Assembly: GCF_003443895.1 (NCBI RefSeq)
Contig: NZ_QQOA01000028.1
Coordinates: forward strand, 1 to 64,000
DNA: 64,000 nucleotides
Source of the DNA: Paraburkholderia phosphatilytica
GTDB lineage: Bacteria; Pseudomonadota; Gammaproteobacteria; Burkholderiales; Burkholderiaceae
Direction of reading: 5' to 3'
The notes under the pieces were generated by a model that did no database searches, was not told where the DNA came from, and worked only from the letters and a program-made list of their open reading frames with translations. The position numbers and the translations under genes are program-made. Position 1 is the first letter of the stretch. Each line of letters starts with the position of its first letter. Below, in pieces: positions 1 to 10,512 of the stretch.

Positions 1-430
1 TTCTGTGTCATCGGTTGCGTCCGCAAGTTGTAGTTGCGGACGCAAGCCTGCGCTCGTTCAGCTTCCGATTCTAGGTGCGGTCAAATTCGCGCTTACGACG
101 TGGGCGCGGACGATGAGACGGGCCCCCCTTTTGTAGGGCCCAGCCGGATGTGCTCTGGTGCGAGGTGCGGGCGAGCGCGAAGGCCCCCGTCACCTTAGCG
201 GACACCTGGGCCGCTGGCCCCAAGCAGCGAATCGCCGCCGGGAACCAGTTTCGGCAACCCCGTCGCCTCTTCGAGTCAACGTTTACCGACGTGAATGCGC
301 AAGGGCAGCTGGGTGTGTTTCCCCTCGCGCAAGTAACCCAGATTGTGCAAGTGCTGGAAGATATTCGGCACCGAGCTTTTGCTTAGAGACGGCCACATTG
401 GGGAGTTACAGCGGTTCACTTGAATGGTTG
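1..430. other. non-coding left edge of the island
   Basis: No convincing gene is seen downstream of druE. The stretch holds a strong hairpin (15-45) and a second GC-rich inverted repeat near 121-142 (gggccc arms around a short T-rich loop). Short open frames on both strands lack ribosome sites and family resemblance. The island probably continues to the left of the window. Confidence 0.5.
15..45. repeat. perfect 12-bp inverted repeat (hairpin)
   Basis: Arms 15-26 (ttgcgtccgcaa) and 34-45 (ttgcggacgcaa) are exact reverse complements around a 7-base loop. There is no T-run, so it is not a classical intrinsic terminator. It lies about 390 bp beyond the druE stop and could be a transcript-end structure or a recombination or protein-binding site. 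Confidence 0.6.
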
Positions 431-3400
431 CTATTCCATGACAATCGACAGGAATGTCGGCCACGTACCGCCATTGACCATGTTAGCAAGCTTGTACTGT
501 TCCACCATACGGCTGCCTTGCGCCTCAAGGCTCTCGTTGAAATCGAAGTATGTCTGGTCCCGATATGCCGTCTTCGGCTGCCAGTAGCCAACACCCTGGT
601 CCAGAATCAGTTTTGTCTTCCTGCCTGAGGCCCAGGACACGGAGACTACGCGGCTATGCTGCAAATCATAGGGCCTATCGACCATTGTGACTTGAGGTTC
701 GACAGAAACCATGGTCTGCAGCCAGGCCTTCATCAATTCGCGCATGTCTTCCGGACGACTCCAGTCATGCTTGATATGGTTGCTCACCTGGGTGGCCTGA
801 GGGCGGAGGGTTGCTATTTCCAGACGCCGGAGTTCGCTACTCTTGAATATTGAAAGGAAGCCGCTCACCAGCATGAGCGACCACGGCGATTTGAGATACC
901 GGTCGCTATAACTCACCTCGATTGCGTGGTCGTGTGCCATCAGGTTCGCAAGTGCAGGTATCTTTTCGCTGATTAGCCCGCGCAGTCGCGCTGCCAAAGA
1001 TGCCACCGGTCCGTTGAGTTCCGTCACAACCTCGAGAACCGTTACGCCTGATTCACGGACATCCCAGCCAGTAACGTCAATTGGTGTGAGCGCAAAGGTA
1101 CTGACCTGGCCGGTGGACACCCAGATGCTGCTATCGCTCGTGCCTAGCCAGTTTTCCCCCGGAAGGCCCGCCGCCGCTTCACCCGCAAAAAGTGTCCGCG
1201 CAGTTTCACCACGACAAACCTGCGCGACGGCCGTAACGCCAAACGCATCAGCTGCGGCATCATGCTGACATACACGCACACCGAGTTTTCCCAGGAAGTT
1301 CAGGCTGCGCCGGTTCTCCGCGTTGAGGTCCTTGACCGCTGGCACGACAAGGCAGACGTCGAGCGAGTCCTTAACTTTCCAGGTCAGGACCCTGTCGCGG
1401 AACGATGGATGGTCAAGGTCCCACTCCCTCGGGTCGCCGTTCAGCATCAGCTGGATTCCCGTTGCCCCTCTGTTAATGCTTTCGCGAATGAAACGTTCGG
1501 GACTGAACGAACAGTAGGTTGCGCCGGGAATGTTCTGAAACTGGCCCGGTAACTCAAGGTGGTGCAGGAATTCGTTGTCGTCGAGCCATCGCTTTGAGGC
1601 ATGCCTGTCCAGTTCCTCCTGTTCAACACGGCTGTCGCGGCTTGCAAGACACGAAGAACAGACGTTTTCACATTCCTGCGGACAGTCCAGCTTGCGGGCA
1701 GCCTGAGCAAGCAGTTTTATAACCTGCGGCAATGCCGCCAGTACAAATCCGGCACCCCCGCTGACCTGGTCGAAAAGCTGGATGACCGTCCTGACTTTTC
1801 CGGTTGCCGTATCCCTGTCGAGCCGGGTTCCGAACCCCATCTCGGTGCTCGCGACGCCAATCTCGTCCGCAATGGAGTCACGCATAGCTACGGCCAGGGT
1901 GGTTGCGACGATAGCTTCCTCCGGGGAGTCGCCGAGCCACTCGCCGGTCGTCGGGCTCCTCAGGACGAGCTCGAGGACGTCGGTCGCGGTGTGATAGCCG
2001 AGGTGAATGTTGGGCTTCACTGCTGCGCCTGAGCAGGTCCTGTCCCGCTGGCTGCCAGTTGCTCCGCCGACCGGGCGATGGGATTTGTCCGGCCGGAGCG
2101 ACGGGGGAATTTCGCCGTCGTGCGTCATGGATTCCGCGCGACCACAGGCAAGACATACGGCATATCCGCTTTCATGCTCGCCAGACGAGTGATAAAAGAC
2201 GCTGCCATTGTGGCCAAAGTGAAGGTACCCGCAGCGGCTGTCCGGTAGCGCCAGCATTTCCCCGTCGAGCTGGATTCGGGGTGGTGCCACCCTGATGAAC
2301 TTCTGTGTACTGATGTCGTTTGTCGTGGACTCATAGAAGTCCGTAACAAAACCTGACGGACGCAGGATGAGCTTCCGTTCGGTCACGGGAACCGGGTGGT
2401 CGCATCGTGTGCAGCGAATGTTGTCGCTATTCGAGTACGCGTTTTCGGTGATTCCGGCCGTTCCGCAATGACGGCATCGCCAGGCGATGTCGAATTTCTG
2501 CGCCTCATGTCTAGCGCCGCCGGAGTGCCAGTGCAGTCCTATGCCCGCAGAGCGATACACCCGGCCGTCAATCACGATTTGTGCGCCCGGCGCGTATTCA
2601 CGAATCGCGATGCTCAGCCCGCGAGTGGGCTGCTCCTTGGACGTGAAGATGTTATCTTCGCGACTCCTTTCCTCGCGTTGCCGGCTGCGCTCCTTGAAAT
2701 CCTCAACGTTGTAGGTATTCAGGTTCACGACGTCGGTCGGAAAACCGTAACCGGGCAGGAAGGCTCGCGCCGCGAGGTCACGCAGCAGGTACTCGTCCTC
2801 ATGCCGCTTAAGCTCGAACCCGAGCGCTTTCCGGTATGGTTCATCCACGGCGCAGGCCAGGAGCTCAACCAGCTTGTGATGCTCGGAGCGCCACCGGGAC
2901 TCGATTGGCAGCAGGCTCGCGACAGCATTGTCAATGAGAGTGGTCAGTGCGCGTGCTGCCAGGCTGGTGCCACGAGTGATATCAGCGATGCTTTGGTCCA
3001 GACCCTCGGGGTTGCCTTGCATCCAGTCGATGAAGCGTGTGCAGGCGGACTCGTCACCACCAAAGAACCAGTTCAACGTGAGTTTCGTCCGGTCCGTTCC
3101 GGTATTGCCCAGTGTTCGCAGGAACCGGCCGAGCAGCGCCGCGTTGACGTGCCGCTGTACGATTCGCTCCGAACTGAGCGTGATGCCGGGCGCGGGAATG
3201 GCCGTGATGAACGGCCACTTTGGTTCCCGGAACGCCCGCTGGTTGTGCGGGTCGGCCTTACACAGGGTGTAAGCAATTGAACGGGCTTCGCTGCGGCGTC
3301 CGGCGCGTCCTGCGCGCTGCAGGTAGTTGGCCGGATGCGGAGGGACATTGTTCATCGCCACGGCTGAGATACCACCGATATCGACACCCATTTCCATTGT

Positions 3401-6400
3401 CGTCGAGCAGTTCAGCACGTTGATTTTGCCGCGCTTGAACATGTCCTCATAGGTTTCCAGGCGGGTCGAAGACTGCTGCGCCGAGTGCTCGGCGGTGCGG
3501 TAATAGAATCCACCCTCCGCAGTCCGGTCGCACAGGTCGGTCCAGAGATTCTGTGACCTTAACTGCTGGACGTGTGGATTGTCCGCGACGAGCCGGCGAA
3601 CCTGCACCCGCGCAGCCTCGGCGTCGCCCCCCGGGGACAGCAGCGAGAAAGTGGGTAGCTGCACCTTCCGGCACCGGTAATCTCCCTCACGAAAACGGTC
3701 TGGCATATAGGGCGTAAGCGCGCGAAATACCGTATCGAACATGCGGTGAGTGAGCGGACACACCCAGGCGACGGTGGGCAGCGAGAACGTCAAGGTGTTG
3801 AGGTTGAGTGCGTAGCCCCCCTCAAACTGCTCGAGTATCGTCGCGCCCACCAGGGCGTTCCAGGCCTGCTCGAGAAGATGGTTGATGATGTCCTGGTCCT
3901 CGGGGCGGCTCCGGTCAAGATTGCCCCCCTGTTCGAGCAATTTAACGAGTCGATGCCCCCGGCCTTGCCTGAACTGCGGCCACTTCTTGAACGTGGCGCT
4001 CTCCGCGGCTTCCCGCTTTGATGGCATGAGGACCTTCGAGGTGAACCGTGCTCCCATCCATCGCTGCATCGTGGGGTCGAGGCGGATGAACGTATTTTCG
4101 CGAACGTGAAAGTCGAGTGCTACCTTGAGAAAATCCCGCCAGTCCTGGAGCGTCAGATTGCCGGAACCGGTCTCGCCCGGGAGGGCAGCAGCCTTTCGGT
4201 CAAGCCACGACGCGGGAGCCGATGTGATGCCGTCGAGACCCCGGTAGCCCACGCGGACCAGGCCTAACGTCTCCGTGCTGTTCTGGTTCTTGGGGCGCCG
4301 CGCGTATTCGCGGGCAAGCAGCAGACGGGCCATCGGAATGGCACCTTCATGTCCCTCGAAGAGTTCAGGATTCGCGTACTTGTTGTAATCCCGAATCGAT
4401 AGGGAGATATCTCTTGAGGTTGCCAGCTCCGTGACCATGTCGGACCAGGACATTTCGCTGGTCTCGCTTGTGGTCAGCCCCGAACTGGCCTCCTCCGCCT
4501 TCCGCAACACCTGCGCGGCGGCGTCGTTCATCCCCGATTTCTGAAGACTCTTTGCCAGTTCAATGAGCTCGTCGTAGCCGACCGTGGGAATATCCTTGGG
4601 TTTGGCATCAAGCTTTGCCTGGGCGTTACGGAGTATTTCGAAGACAAGTCCGCGAAGCCGGGAGCGTTCGGCTTCCTGTTGCATCCGCACCGCCATGCGG
4701 GCGGTCCCCTGTCGGCTATCGGTGAACGTAATGAGCTTGCGGCCTCGCCCGGGAAGTTCCTCCGGTGATTTTCCCTCAGAGTCTTCCGGCATCGGGTCAG
4801 GGCAGAATTCGAGGACCGTGGGCACCGCGTTCGCCACATAGAACGGTGCACCGAGATAGGCCTTGCGAAGCGGCCCGGGCGAGCCGGTGAAGCTTGTTTC
4901 ACACCGGCTGCAGGTCGCCAGAGACTCCGGCGCAACGACAAGCTCTCTTGTGTCTGATGACGGGAGCGCGCCCACGTTGAGCGTCGAGAGGTCGACCTGC
5001 AGCGGGAAATAGGGTTCCTGTTGCGTCTCAGCCGGCGCGATGACAAACTTCTCAACGGACTGCCGGTTCGAAGGGCTGGACGACAGCTCGGTATCTGGCT
5101 CGTCTTCGGCCGGGCTTTCGTAGCTGAGCGAGAATTCATCGCTTGCATAGGGACTGCGTTGTCGCAGTTGCCCGGCCTGGTCCTCGGCGAGCAGGTGCGG
5201 GGTCTTGCATTCGTCACAGAAGGCGAGTTCATACACCGGCGCATGACACTCACAGCGAGAGCGTTGCGTGACATAGACATTGCCAAATGGCCACGCTTCA
5301 AGCCCCACCGGTTTGGCGCTGCAACGGGCGTCGACGCAGGCCCACAGCCCGTGCTGCATGCGCTGGAAGAGATGAATGCGCAGCTTGATGAACGGTGGCT
5401 CGTCGGCCGCACGCCGTGTCCCACTCATCAGGTCGAGCCACGCCAGCACCTCCTGTTGCCGCCCAGCGAGAGTCTCGCCCGTCAGCCGATTGCCAGCGAT
5501 TTCAACGAGCTCGTTCAGGTCAAGCGGGCGTCCTTTGCTTACAATACCGTGGCGAAGCATGCTGGCCAGCGGATGATGGGCGAGTACGGAAAAGCGGGCC
5601 TCTGATATTTCCTGGCCGGCGTCAACTGAGCATGCCGCTTCATAGCTTCGCGGGTCGGGTGTCCCGGCGCACACGACGTCTGGTACCTTGCGTGAGCCCC
5701 CCACCACGACTACCTGTTCCGGCCGCACCCCGGCCAGACTTGCGAGATACTGCTGAAGCCGTTCATTTGCATTGCTGTCGGCAATGGTGGCCGATGTCGC
5801 AACGAAGCGGATTTCTTCTGGGCGTTTTCCGAACGCCTGAACCACGCGTCGCAACAGCAGCGCGAGTTCGGCCGCCTGGGAGCCAACATAGGTGTGTGCC
5901 TCATCCAGAACTATCCAGCGCAGGGACTGCTGTTGTCGTGACAGCTCGAGAATCGGGGCGTCGACCTGCCGGACCAGCATGTATTCAAGCATGGTCGCGT
6001 TGGTCATCAGCATGGGCGCCGGCTGTCTGCGCAGTTCCTCCCGTGATAAGACTTCGTTGGGCCTTTCATGCTGCAGCTTGCGCACTTCACCAGCACTTTC
6101 CACGGTTTTGCCGTTATACAGGCAAAAGCGGATGTCCGAGCCGAATGGCCGCGTCCAGGCGTGGAGGCGTTCGCGCTGCGAATTGATAAGGGCGTTCAAT
6201 GGGTAGAGGAAAAGCGCACGCACGCCAACGAGTGACTGCCCTGTGTTGGCGCGTTCACGGACCAGGTCCTCGAGTATGGGCACCATGAAGCACTCTGTCT
6301 TTCCGGAGCCCGTCCCGCTCGTGATAACTGCGGATTTTGGAGTGGGTTCCAGAAGCGTTTCCCATGCCTTCAACTGATGCACGTAAGGACGAGCGTTCGC

Positions 6401-6682
6401 TGCGAAGCGGTAGGTTCCCTCTGCGGTATGGAGCGTATCGAGCAGACTTGCCGACAACAGATTGCCCCGCAGGTCATTCAGCGTCGTCTCCTCGGCTTCC
6501 TGCCATCCAAAGGTGTGTTCGAAAACGGGTGGTGCCAGAAAACACCCGTCGGAGCCAAGTTCGCTGTTCATCTGGATACCAAGATGGCGTCGCAGATTCT
6601 CGTCGTTGATACCAAGAACGCTCAGCGTGGCCTCCCGGGTACGGCTCAGACTTTGTTCAATCAGGTTGGTAAAGTACTTCAT
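431..6682 (-). CDS. druE: Druantia type III helicase DruE
   Basis: This 2083-aa superfamily 2 helicase is the motor subunit of the Druantia anti-phage system. The N-terminal third carries a Walker A loop (TSGTGSGKT, about residues 121-129), the motif YPLNAL, a DEAH box (about 260-263) and SAT (motif III). The second RecA-like lobe ends in QRAGRAGRR near residue 1120. Cysteine pairs near 470-520 and 1402-1428 look zinc-binding, and the four-cysteine cluster near 1655-1685 (CPQECENVCSSC) marks a DUF1998 domain as in MrfA-type helicases. Length and architecture match DruE. It begins 8 bp after druH, so the two are one operon. The large size, the DUF1998 domain and the DruH neighbour argue against DISARM or Dpd helicases. 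Confidence 0.87.
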   Translation of the reverse strand: MKYFTNLIEQSLSRTREATLSVLGINDENLRRHLGIQMNSELGSDGCFLAPPVFEHTFGWQEAEETTLNDLRGNLLSASLLDTLHTAEGTYRFAANARPYVHQLKAWETLLEPTPKSAVITSGTGSGKTECFMVPILEDLVRERANTGQSLVGVRALFLYPLNALINSQRERLHAWTRPFGSDIRFCLYNGKTVESAGEVRKLQHERPNEVLSREELRRQPAPMLMTNATMLEYMLVRQVDAPILELSRQQQSLRWIVLDEAHTYVGSQAAELALLLRRVVQAFGKRPEEIRFVATSATIADSNANERLQQYLASLAGVRPEQVVVVGGSRKVPDVVCAGTPDPRSYEAACSVDAGQEISEARFSVLAHHPLASMLRHGIVSKGRPLDLNELVEIAGNRLTGETLAGRQQEVLAWLDLMSGTRRAADEPPFIKLRIHLFQRMQHGLWACVDARCSAKPVGLEAWPFGNVYVTQRSRCECHAPVYELAFCDECKTPHLLAEDQAGQLRQRSPYASDEFSLSYESPAEDEPDTELSSSPSNRQSVEKFVIAPAETQQEPYFPLQVDLSTLNVGALPSSDTRELVVAPESLATCSRCETSFTGSPGPLRKAYLGAPFYVANAVPTVLEFCPDPMPEDSEGKSPEELPGRGRKLITFTDSRQGTARMAVRMQQEAERSRLRGLVFEILRNAQAKLDAKPKDIPTVGYDELIELAKSLQKSGMNDAAAQVLRKAEEASSGLTTSETSEMSWSDMVTELATSRDISLSIRDYNKYANPELFEGHEGAIPMARLLLAREYARRPKNQNSTETLGLVRVGYRGLDGITSAPASWLDRKAAALPGETGSGNLTLQDWRDFLKVALDFHVRENTFIRLDPTMQRWMGARFTSKVLMPSKREAAESATFKKWPQFRQGRGHRLVKLLEQGGNLDRSRPEDQDIINHLLEQAWNALVGATILEQFEGGYALNLNTLTFSLPTVAWVCPLTHRMFDTVFRALTPYMPDRFREGDYRCRKVQLPTFSLLSPGGDAEAARVQVRRLVADNPHVQQLRSQNLWTDLCDRTAEGGFYYRTAEHSAQQSSTRLETYEDMFKRGKINVLNCSTTMEMGVDIGGISAVAMNNVPPHPANYLQRAGRAGRRSEARSIAYTLCKADPHNQRAFREPKWPFITAIPAPGITLSSERIVQRHVNAALLGRFLRTLGNTGTDRTKLTLNWFFGGDESACTRFIDWMQGNPEGLDQSIADITRGTSLAARALTTLIDNAVASLLPIESRWRSEHHKLVELLACAVDEPYRKALGFELKRHEDEYLLRDLAARAFLPGYGFPTDVVNLNTYNVEDFKERSRQREERSREDNIFTSKEQPTRGLSIAIREYAPGAQIVIDGRVYRSAGIGLHWHSGGARHEAQKFDIAWRCRHCGTAGITENAYSNSDNIRCTRCDHPVPVTERKLILRPSGFVTDFYESTTNDISTQKFIRVAPPRIQLDGEMLALPDSRCGYLHFGHNGSVFYHSSGEHESGYAVCLACGRAESMTHDGEIPPSLRPDKSHRPVGGATGSQRDRTCSGAAVKPNIHLGYHTATDVLELVLRSPTTGEWLGDSPEEAIVATTLAVAMRDSIADEIGVASTEMGFGTRLDRDTATGKVRTVIQLFDQVSGGAGFVLAALPQVIKLLAQAARKLDCPQECENVCSSCLASRDSRVEQEELDRHASKRWLDDNEFLHHLELPGQFQNIPGATYCSFSPERFIRESINRGATGIQLMLNGDPREWDLDHPSFRDRVLTWKVKDSLDVCLVVPAVKDLNAENRRSLNFLGKLGVRVCQHDAAADAFGVTAVAQVCRGETARTLFAGEAAAGLPGENWLGTSDSSIWVSTGQVSTFALTPIDVTGWDVRESGVTVLEVVTELNGPVASLAARLRGLISEKIPALANLMAHDHAIEVSYSDRYLKSPWSLMLVSGFLSIFKSSELRRLEIATLRPQATQVSNHIKHDWSRPEDMRELMKAWLQTMVSVEPQVTMVDRPYDLQHSRVVSVSWASGRKTKLILDQGVGYWQPKTAYRDQTYFDFNESLEAQGSRMVEQYKLANMVNGGTWPTFLSIVME

Positions 6683-6690
6683 TCGCTTCC

Positions 6691-9600
6691 TCAGGCCCGT
6701 GCCGATGCGAGTAGATAGGAGACCATCATTCCGTGAACCGGGGTATACCAGCTACTGCGGTCAAAGTCGGACACCATCTTGATGGCGAACTTCACATAGG
6801 ACCGCCTCTCCTTGAGCTCTTCGATATGTGCCATCCCAGCCGTAACATAGGCCATGAATATCGGCAGGTAGGTCACGGCGTCTGTATATTCCACCATTGA
6901 CATGTTGGTTATCTGGCTTGGCAGCGGCTGCTTCCTTATCCATTCCTTGAGCAGGAAACCCAGGTCAACTGGCCAGCGGTTGTTGCCCTCGTGAGTTCTG
7001 CGCAATTGCTGGTACCAGTCCGGCAGGATACGTTCAACGGGAAGCCTGGGGAGGCTGGTCGGGTCAGCGGTTTCCAGATAGTTGCCGACTTCCTTGAAAC
7101 CCGACACGACGGCAGGAAGCATGGCCCGGCGATTCCTGAGCAAGCTATCCAGCAGAACTTCGGGAACACCCTGCCGAACGAGCCATTCGCGAAACCGGGC
7201 ATAGGCGGTTGCCCAACCCGGCAGCGGGATGCATTCCCATATCACCGCGAGCTCATCACGGATGCGTTCGCAGAACGCTTCGTCGAATTCAAGCCGGAAT
7301 ACAGCCGTTGCGAGTGCTGACGGGTTGCGTGACAGCGCCAGCCAGGATTCGAACACGGAGAGGGGAAGATGACGGTAGTGCTGCCGGAGGTCGGCGAGAT
7401 ACTGCCAGCCGCTGTGGTCCAGGTCCGTTGCCATATCAGCAATCTGCCGATTGATGACATCTGGCTGTCTTACGGGATGAAAAACGCGCGCGGCGGTGTG
7501 GAGTGAGCGGATTTCAGCTGGTATGTCGGTGCCGGACAGCTCTTCAGGTACGTAGAGTACGGGGCGGAACTGCGTTGATGAACCAGTGGCGGGATAGACG
7601 AGCCACGGTCCGTCGCGGCGCATCGATAGTGGTGCCCGGAACCGTCCGGTACCTGCTCCTTCACTGCTCATTTCTGGTATTTCGACGCGCCCCTGTTTCG
7701 GGTCGGTGAGGAGCATCGCCTCGACGGCCACCTCCGTATGCAGCGGGCCACCAGACGGGTTCATCAGGCTGAACGCGTCCTTGTCTTCCCATCGAACGGC
7801 GCCGTTATAGCGCCGGACGTCGAAGCGCAGGAGCGGTTGATTCGTCTCCACCGTGACGCGCAGACAGGCATCCTGGTCGTCGACCGCACCGAGCATCTGT
7901 TGCATGTCAGCCTGATAGCTGAAGAGGCTGAGCAGCACTGGCGTGTTGCCCGCCTTGACAAAATAGTGGCGAGCACATCGACCTTCCCGGGTCGCCAGTT
8001 CGAGGCGCAGGCAGAATTCGGTACCATTCGACGCCGAAGTGGCCAGTGCAACGCGAAGGCCCAGAAGTTCTGCAAGCGTAAAGTTGCGCCGAGAAATTGC
8101 TGCGCCATCGGAAGCCAGTAGCCGGGCGCCCTGGTAGGGATACGCCAGCCTGAACTGAATCGGGTCGCTTCCGGAACTTGTGCGACCTTTCGCTTCAAGT
8201 GTCAGGAATGACGGTGGGTCATTGCCCAATGATTCGAGCGTGATGATGGTGTCCTGGTCGCCGACCTCCACACGGCTTTTGACTGCGCTGTCAATAACCT
8301 GCACGTCGAGCGGCCGCGCGTTCTTCAACACAAGGCGGGCGGGTTTGCTGGGTGAGGCGGGGAAAGCCTGAATCGCGAAACCGGCGGGAACCACACCAAA
8401 GCGTCGCTGGAGCAGAACCTCGCCAAGTGCATTTCTTGCGATATAACGGATACCACCCAGCGGTTCACCGCCATTCATGCGCGTGAGCGGCTGGCGATTT
8501 GCAACCTCCTGGATTCGCGCCCGGGATTCCGCTGCATCCACAGAGGCATCCAGCCGAGGCCAGCCTAGGTACACCACCTGCGGAACCGACACAAAATACG
8601 CCATGTTTCCCTTCAGGACCGGCTGGCCGTTTCGCTCCGGGCTCGTTCTCAGCCGGATTGTGTAACGGTCGCCCGTGTCTGAAGTGAGCTGGAGGTTATC
8701 GGATGTTTCAAGCCAGAGTGTGCTGTCTGCGCTCTTCTGGACGCTGACCGCGCCATCACACGAATAACTGAATCGTTCCGGAAGGTGTACGCGAACGCGG
8801 CCGCTTGCGGTTGTACACGACGCGCTGGCTACGAACCACCATTCATCGCCCCTGCATTCGAAGACGAGGGGAAGTTCTTGCTCTTCGAGCGCGCCTTGGT
8901 CAAAGCGGACGGTGTAGGCGGACCTGCCGTTTGCGAGCAGCCGGAGCGTGAGCTCGTCATACGGCCGCGACCGGTCAATTGAAAGCTGGGTGCGAAGGAA
9001 GAGTACCGACAGGGCGGACTGGTCAATGCTTTGGTGGCCATACGCGGTGCCGGCTCTCGCGAGGAGCCGTTCGCCCTCGAAAAAGGCTAGTTCAAAGCGT
9101 GTCGTATTAGCGACAAGGGAGTCGACGGGAAACTGTGCCTCGCGCGGAATCGTCACCTCGGTGCGGATACGCCAGCCATGCGGCTGCTCGACCAGGCGGT
9201 GTGCGCACGAGAATGTGCCAGCCTCTGCGCGTTCAGCCTCGCGTTCCGCCCGGCGACGGCTCGCGTCGCGGAGCCACTCGCTAATCAGGCGGCGTGCGTT
9301 ATCCTCGTCCAGAGGCAGCGGAAAGTCACGCCACCAGTGCGGCGCGACCTCGTCCAGATATTGCGCGGGGTCGGCTTTTCCCCGGAGCTCATACTGCGTG
9401 GCCAGAAACATCAGCTGCTCGACGATACCGGCGAGCAGCTGCCGCGTCTCAAGGGTGCGGAAGGTCTGCGGAAGCTCGTGCTCGAAGTCAGCCAGCACAT
9501 CGGCTGTCGTGCGGAGTCCACCTTCCGCCCGGTAATAGTACTTGAGGCCCTTTCGAACGACGCGGCCGAAACCATGGGACTCGCTTTGCACCAGCGGCCA

Positions 9601-10032
9601 CGGTAGTCCGCCCTCCGTGAACAGTGAGCCGAGGAGGTTATCCCTGCCATCCAGATATTGTCGAATCGGGCGCTTCCAGTACTGGCTGAGCCCCTGTCGT
9701 ACCAGTTCGCCGTGCTGCTGGGGCGTGAACCTGCAGCTCAGACGGTTTTCGAAACGAGCCCACGCCCATCCGCCGTCTTTCGCGTCGTACTCACGCCGGA
9801 AACTTTCAGCCACAAAGAGGCAAAATGCTGCTGCCCACGAAAGGCCGTACGTTGGGTGCACGGCATGCAACCGGTGGTCGCGCAGGATTTGTTCAAGCTC
9901 GCGATACTCGCCAGGCGTGACCTGGTAGCGGTATAACGGCAAGCCGGGTGGCTCCCTGAAAATGTCCCGAATGAACAGAAATTCCGCCAGCCACGCCCGA
10001 ATGGGCGACACCGCTCTTGGTAACTGCGACAT
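6691..10032 (-). CDS. druH: Druantia type III protein DruH (STY4851/ECs_5259-like)
   Basis: The 1113-aa protein shows no catalytic motif I can name. It is tryptophan- and arginine-rich at the N terminus (about residues 1-260), has a charged linker with an Arg/Glu run near 270, and a long beta-rich middle typical of the STY4851/ECs_5259 family. Size, position directly upstream of a DUF1998 helicase and lack of other subunits fit the two-gene Druantia type III layout (druH-druE). A purine-rich ribosome site (aagggg) lies upstream of the ATG. The role of DruH within the defence complex is not known; identity rests mainly on context and family likeness. Confidence 0.8.
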   Translation of the reverse strand: MSQLPRAVSPIRAWLAEFLFIRDIFREPPGLPLYRYQVTPGEYRELEQILRDHRLHAVHPTYGLSWAAAFCLFVAESFRREYDAKDGGWAWARFENRLSCRFTPQQHGELVRQGLSQYWKRPIRQYLDGRDNLLGSLFTEGGLPWPLVQSESHGFGRVVRKGLKYYYRAEGGLRTTADVLADFEHELPQTFRTLETRQLLAGIVEQLMFLATQYELRGKADPAQYLDEVAPHWWRDFPLPLDEDNARRLISEWLRDASRRRAEREAERAEAGTFSCAHRLVEQPHGWRIRTEVTIPREAQFPVDSLVANTTRFELAFFEGERLLARAGTAYGHQSIDQSALSVLFLRTQLSIDRSRPYDELTLRLLANGRSAYTVRFDQGALEEQELPLVFECRGDEWWFVASASCTTASGRVRVHLPERFSYSCDGAVSVQKSADSTLWLETSDNLQLTSDTGDRYTIRLRTSPERNGQPVLKGNMAYFVSVPQVVYLGWPRLDASVDAAESRARIQEVANRQPLTRMNGGEPLGGIRYIARNALGEVLLQRRFGVVPAGFAIQAFPASPSKPARLVLKNARPLDVQVIDSAVKSRVEVGDQDTIITLESLGNDPPSFLTLEAKGRTSSGSDPIQFRLAYPYQGARLLASDGAAISRRNFTLAELLGLRVALATSASNGTEFCLRLELATREGRCARHYFVKAGNTPVLLSLFSYQADMQQMLGAVDDQDACLRVTVETNQPLLRFDVRRYNGAVRWEDKDAFSLMNPSGGPLHTEVAVEAMLLTDPKQGRVEIPEMSSEGAGTGRFRAPLSMRRDGPWLVYPATGSSTQFRPVLYVPEELSGTDIPAEIRSLHTAARVFHPVRQPDVINRQIADMATDLDHSGWQYLADLRQHYRHLPLSVFESWLALSRNPSALATAVFRLEFDEAFCERIRDELAVIWECIPLPGWATAYARFREWLVRQGVPEVLLDSLLRNRRAMLPAVVSGFKEVGNYLETADPTSLPRLPVERILPDWYQQLRRTHEGNNRWPVDLGFLLKEWIRKQPLPSQITNMSMVEYTDAVTYLPIFMAYVTAGMAHIEELKERRSYVKFAIKMVSDFDRSSWYTPVHGMMVSYLLASARA

Positions 10033-10512
10033 GCCTTCGCCCCTTCGTTGCCTCTTGATTTTGTTGTTGTGTAAACCAAATATATGGTTGTGGTCTTTCT
10101 CTGATATCGCGAACAGTGTTTTGCACGTTACGGTGCGGTCGATTCCCCGAATGCAGCAAGTATATTGCGATGCTCGATGGCGGCAAATGCTTGCGGAATC
10201 GGAGTATCCAAGAACTTCATTCGGAATAGTTTACGGCGCGTCTCGCCAGCGGCACACCGGCATCTGCTGTACGCGTTGCGGCTACATACTGCACGGGTAC
10301 AGGGGCAGCGCCTGTTGGGCGTGAAATTCCTTGATAGCCCAAGGCCCCAGCCACTGTATAACGGCAGCCCGATTCCACTTGTTTAGGTCGAGGCCCATCG
10401 CGTGCCCTCTCGGCTCGAGCGCAGGCGGAGGAACAAGGCCTGGGTCCGAGCTGATTTATGCGATTTGAATGAATGAACCTGTCAGCATAGGAACGGCTGT
10501 GGGTATATATGT
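10033..10512. other. intergenic region upstream of druH
   Basis: These 480 bp separate druH from the upstream gene on the same strand and should carry the druH promoter. An AT-rich patch with imperfect dyad symmetry (aaccaaatatatggtt, about 10074-10089) lies 40-60 bp upstream of the druH start and is the best promoter or operator candidate. No RNA gene or credible ORF was seen. Confidence 0.4.

Noticed and set aside
150..464. Short frames on both strands left of druE
   Set aside because: No ribosome sites or conserved motifs; partly overlap the 3' end of druE.
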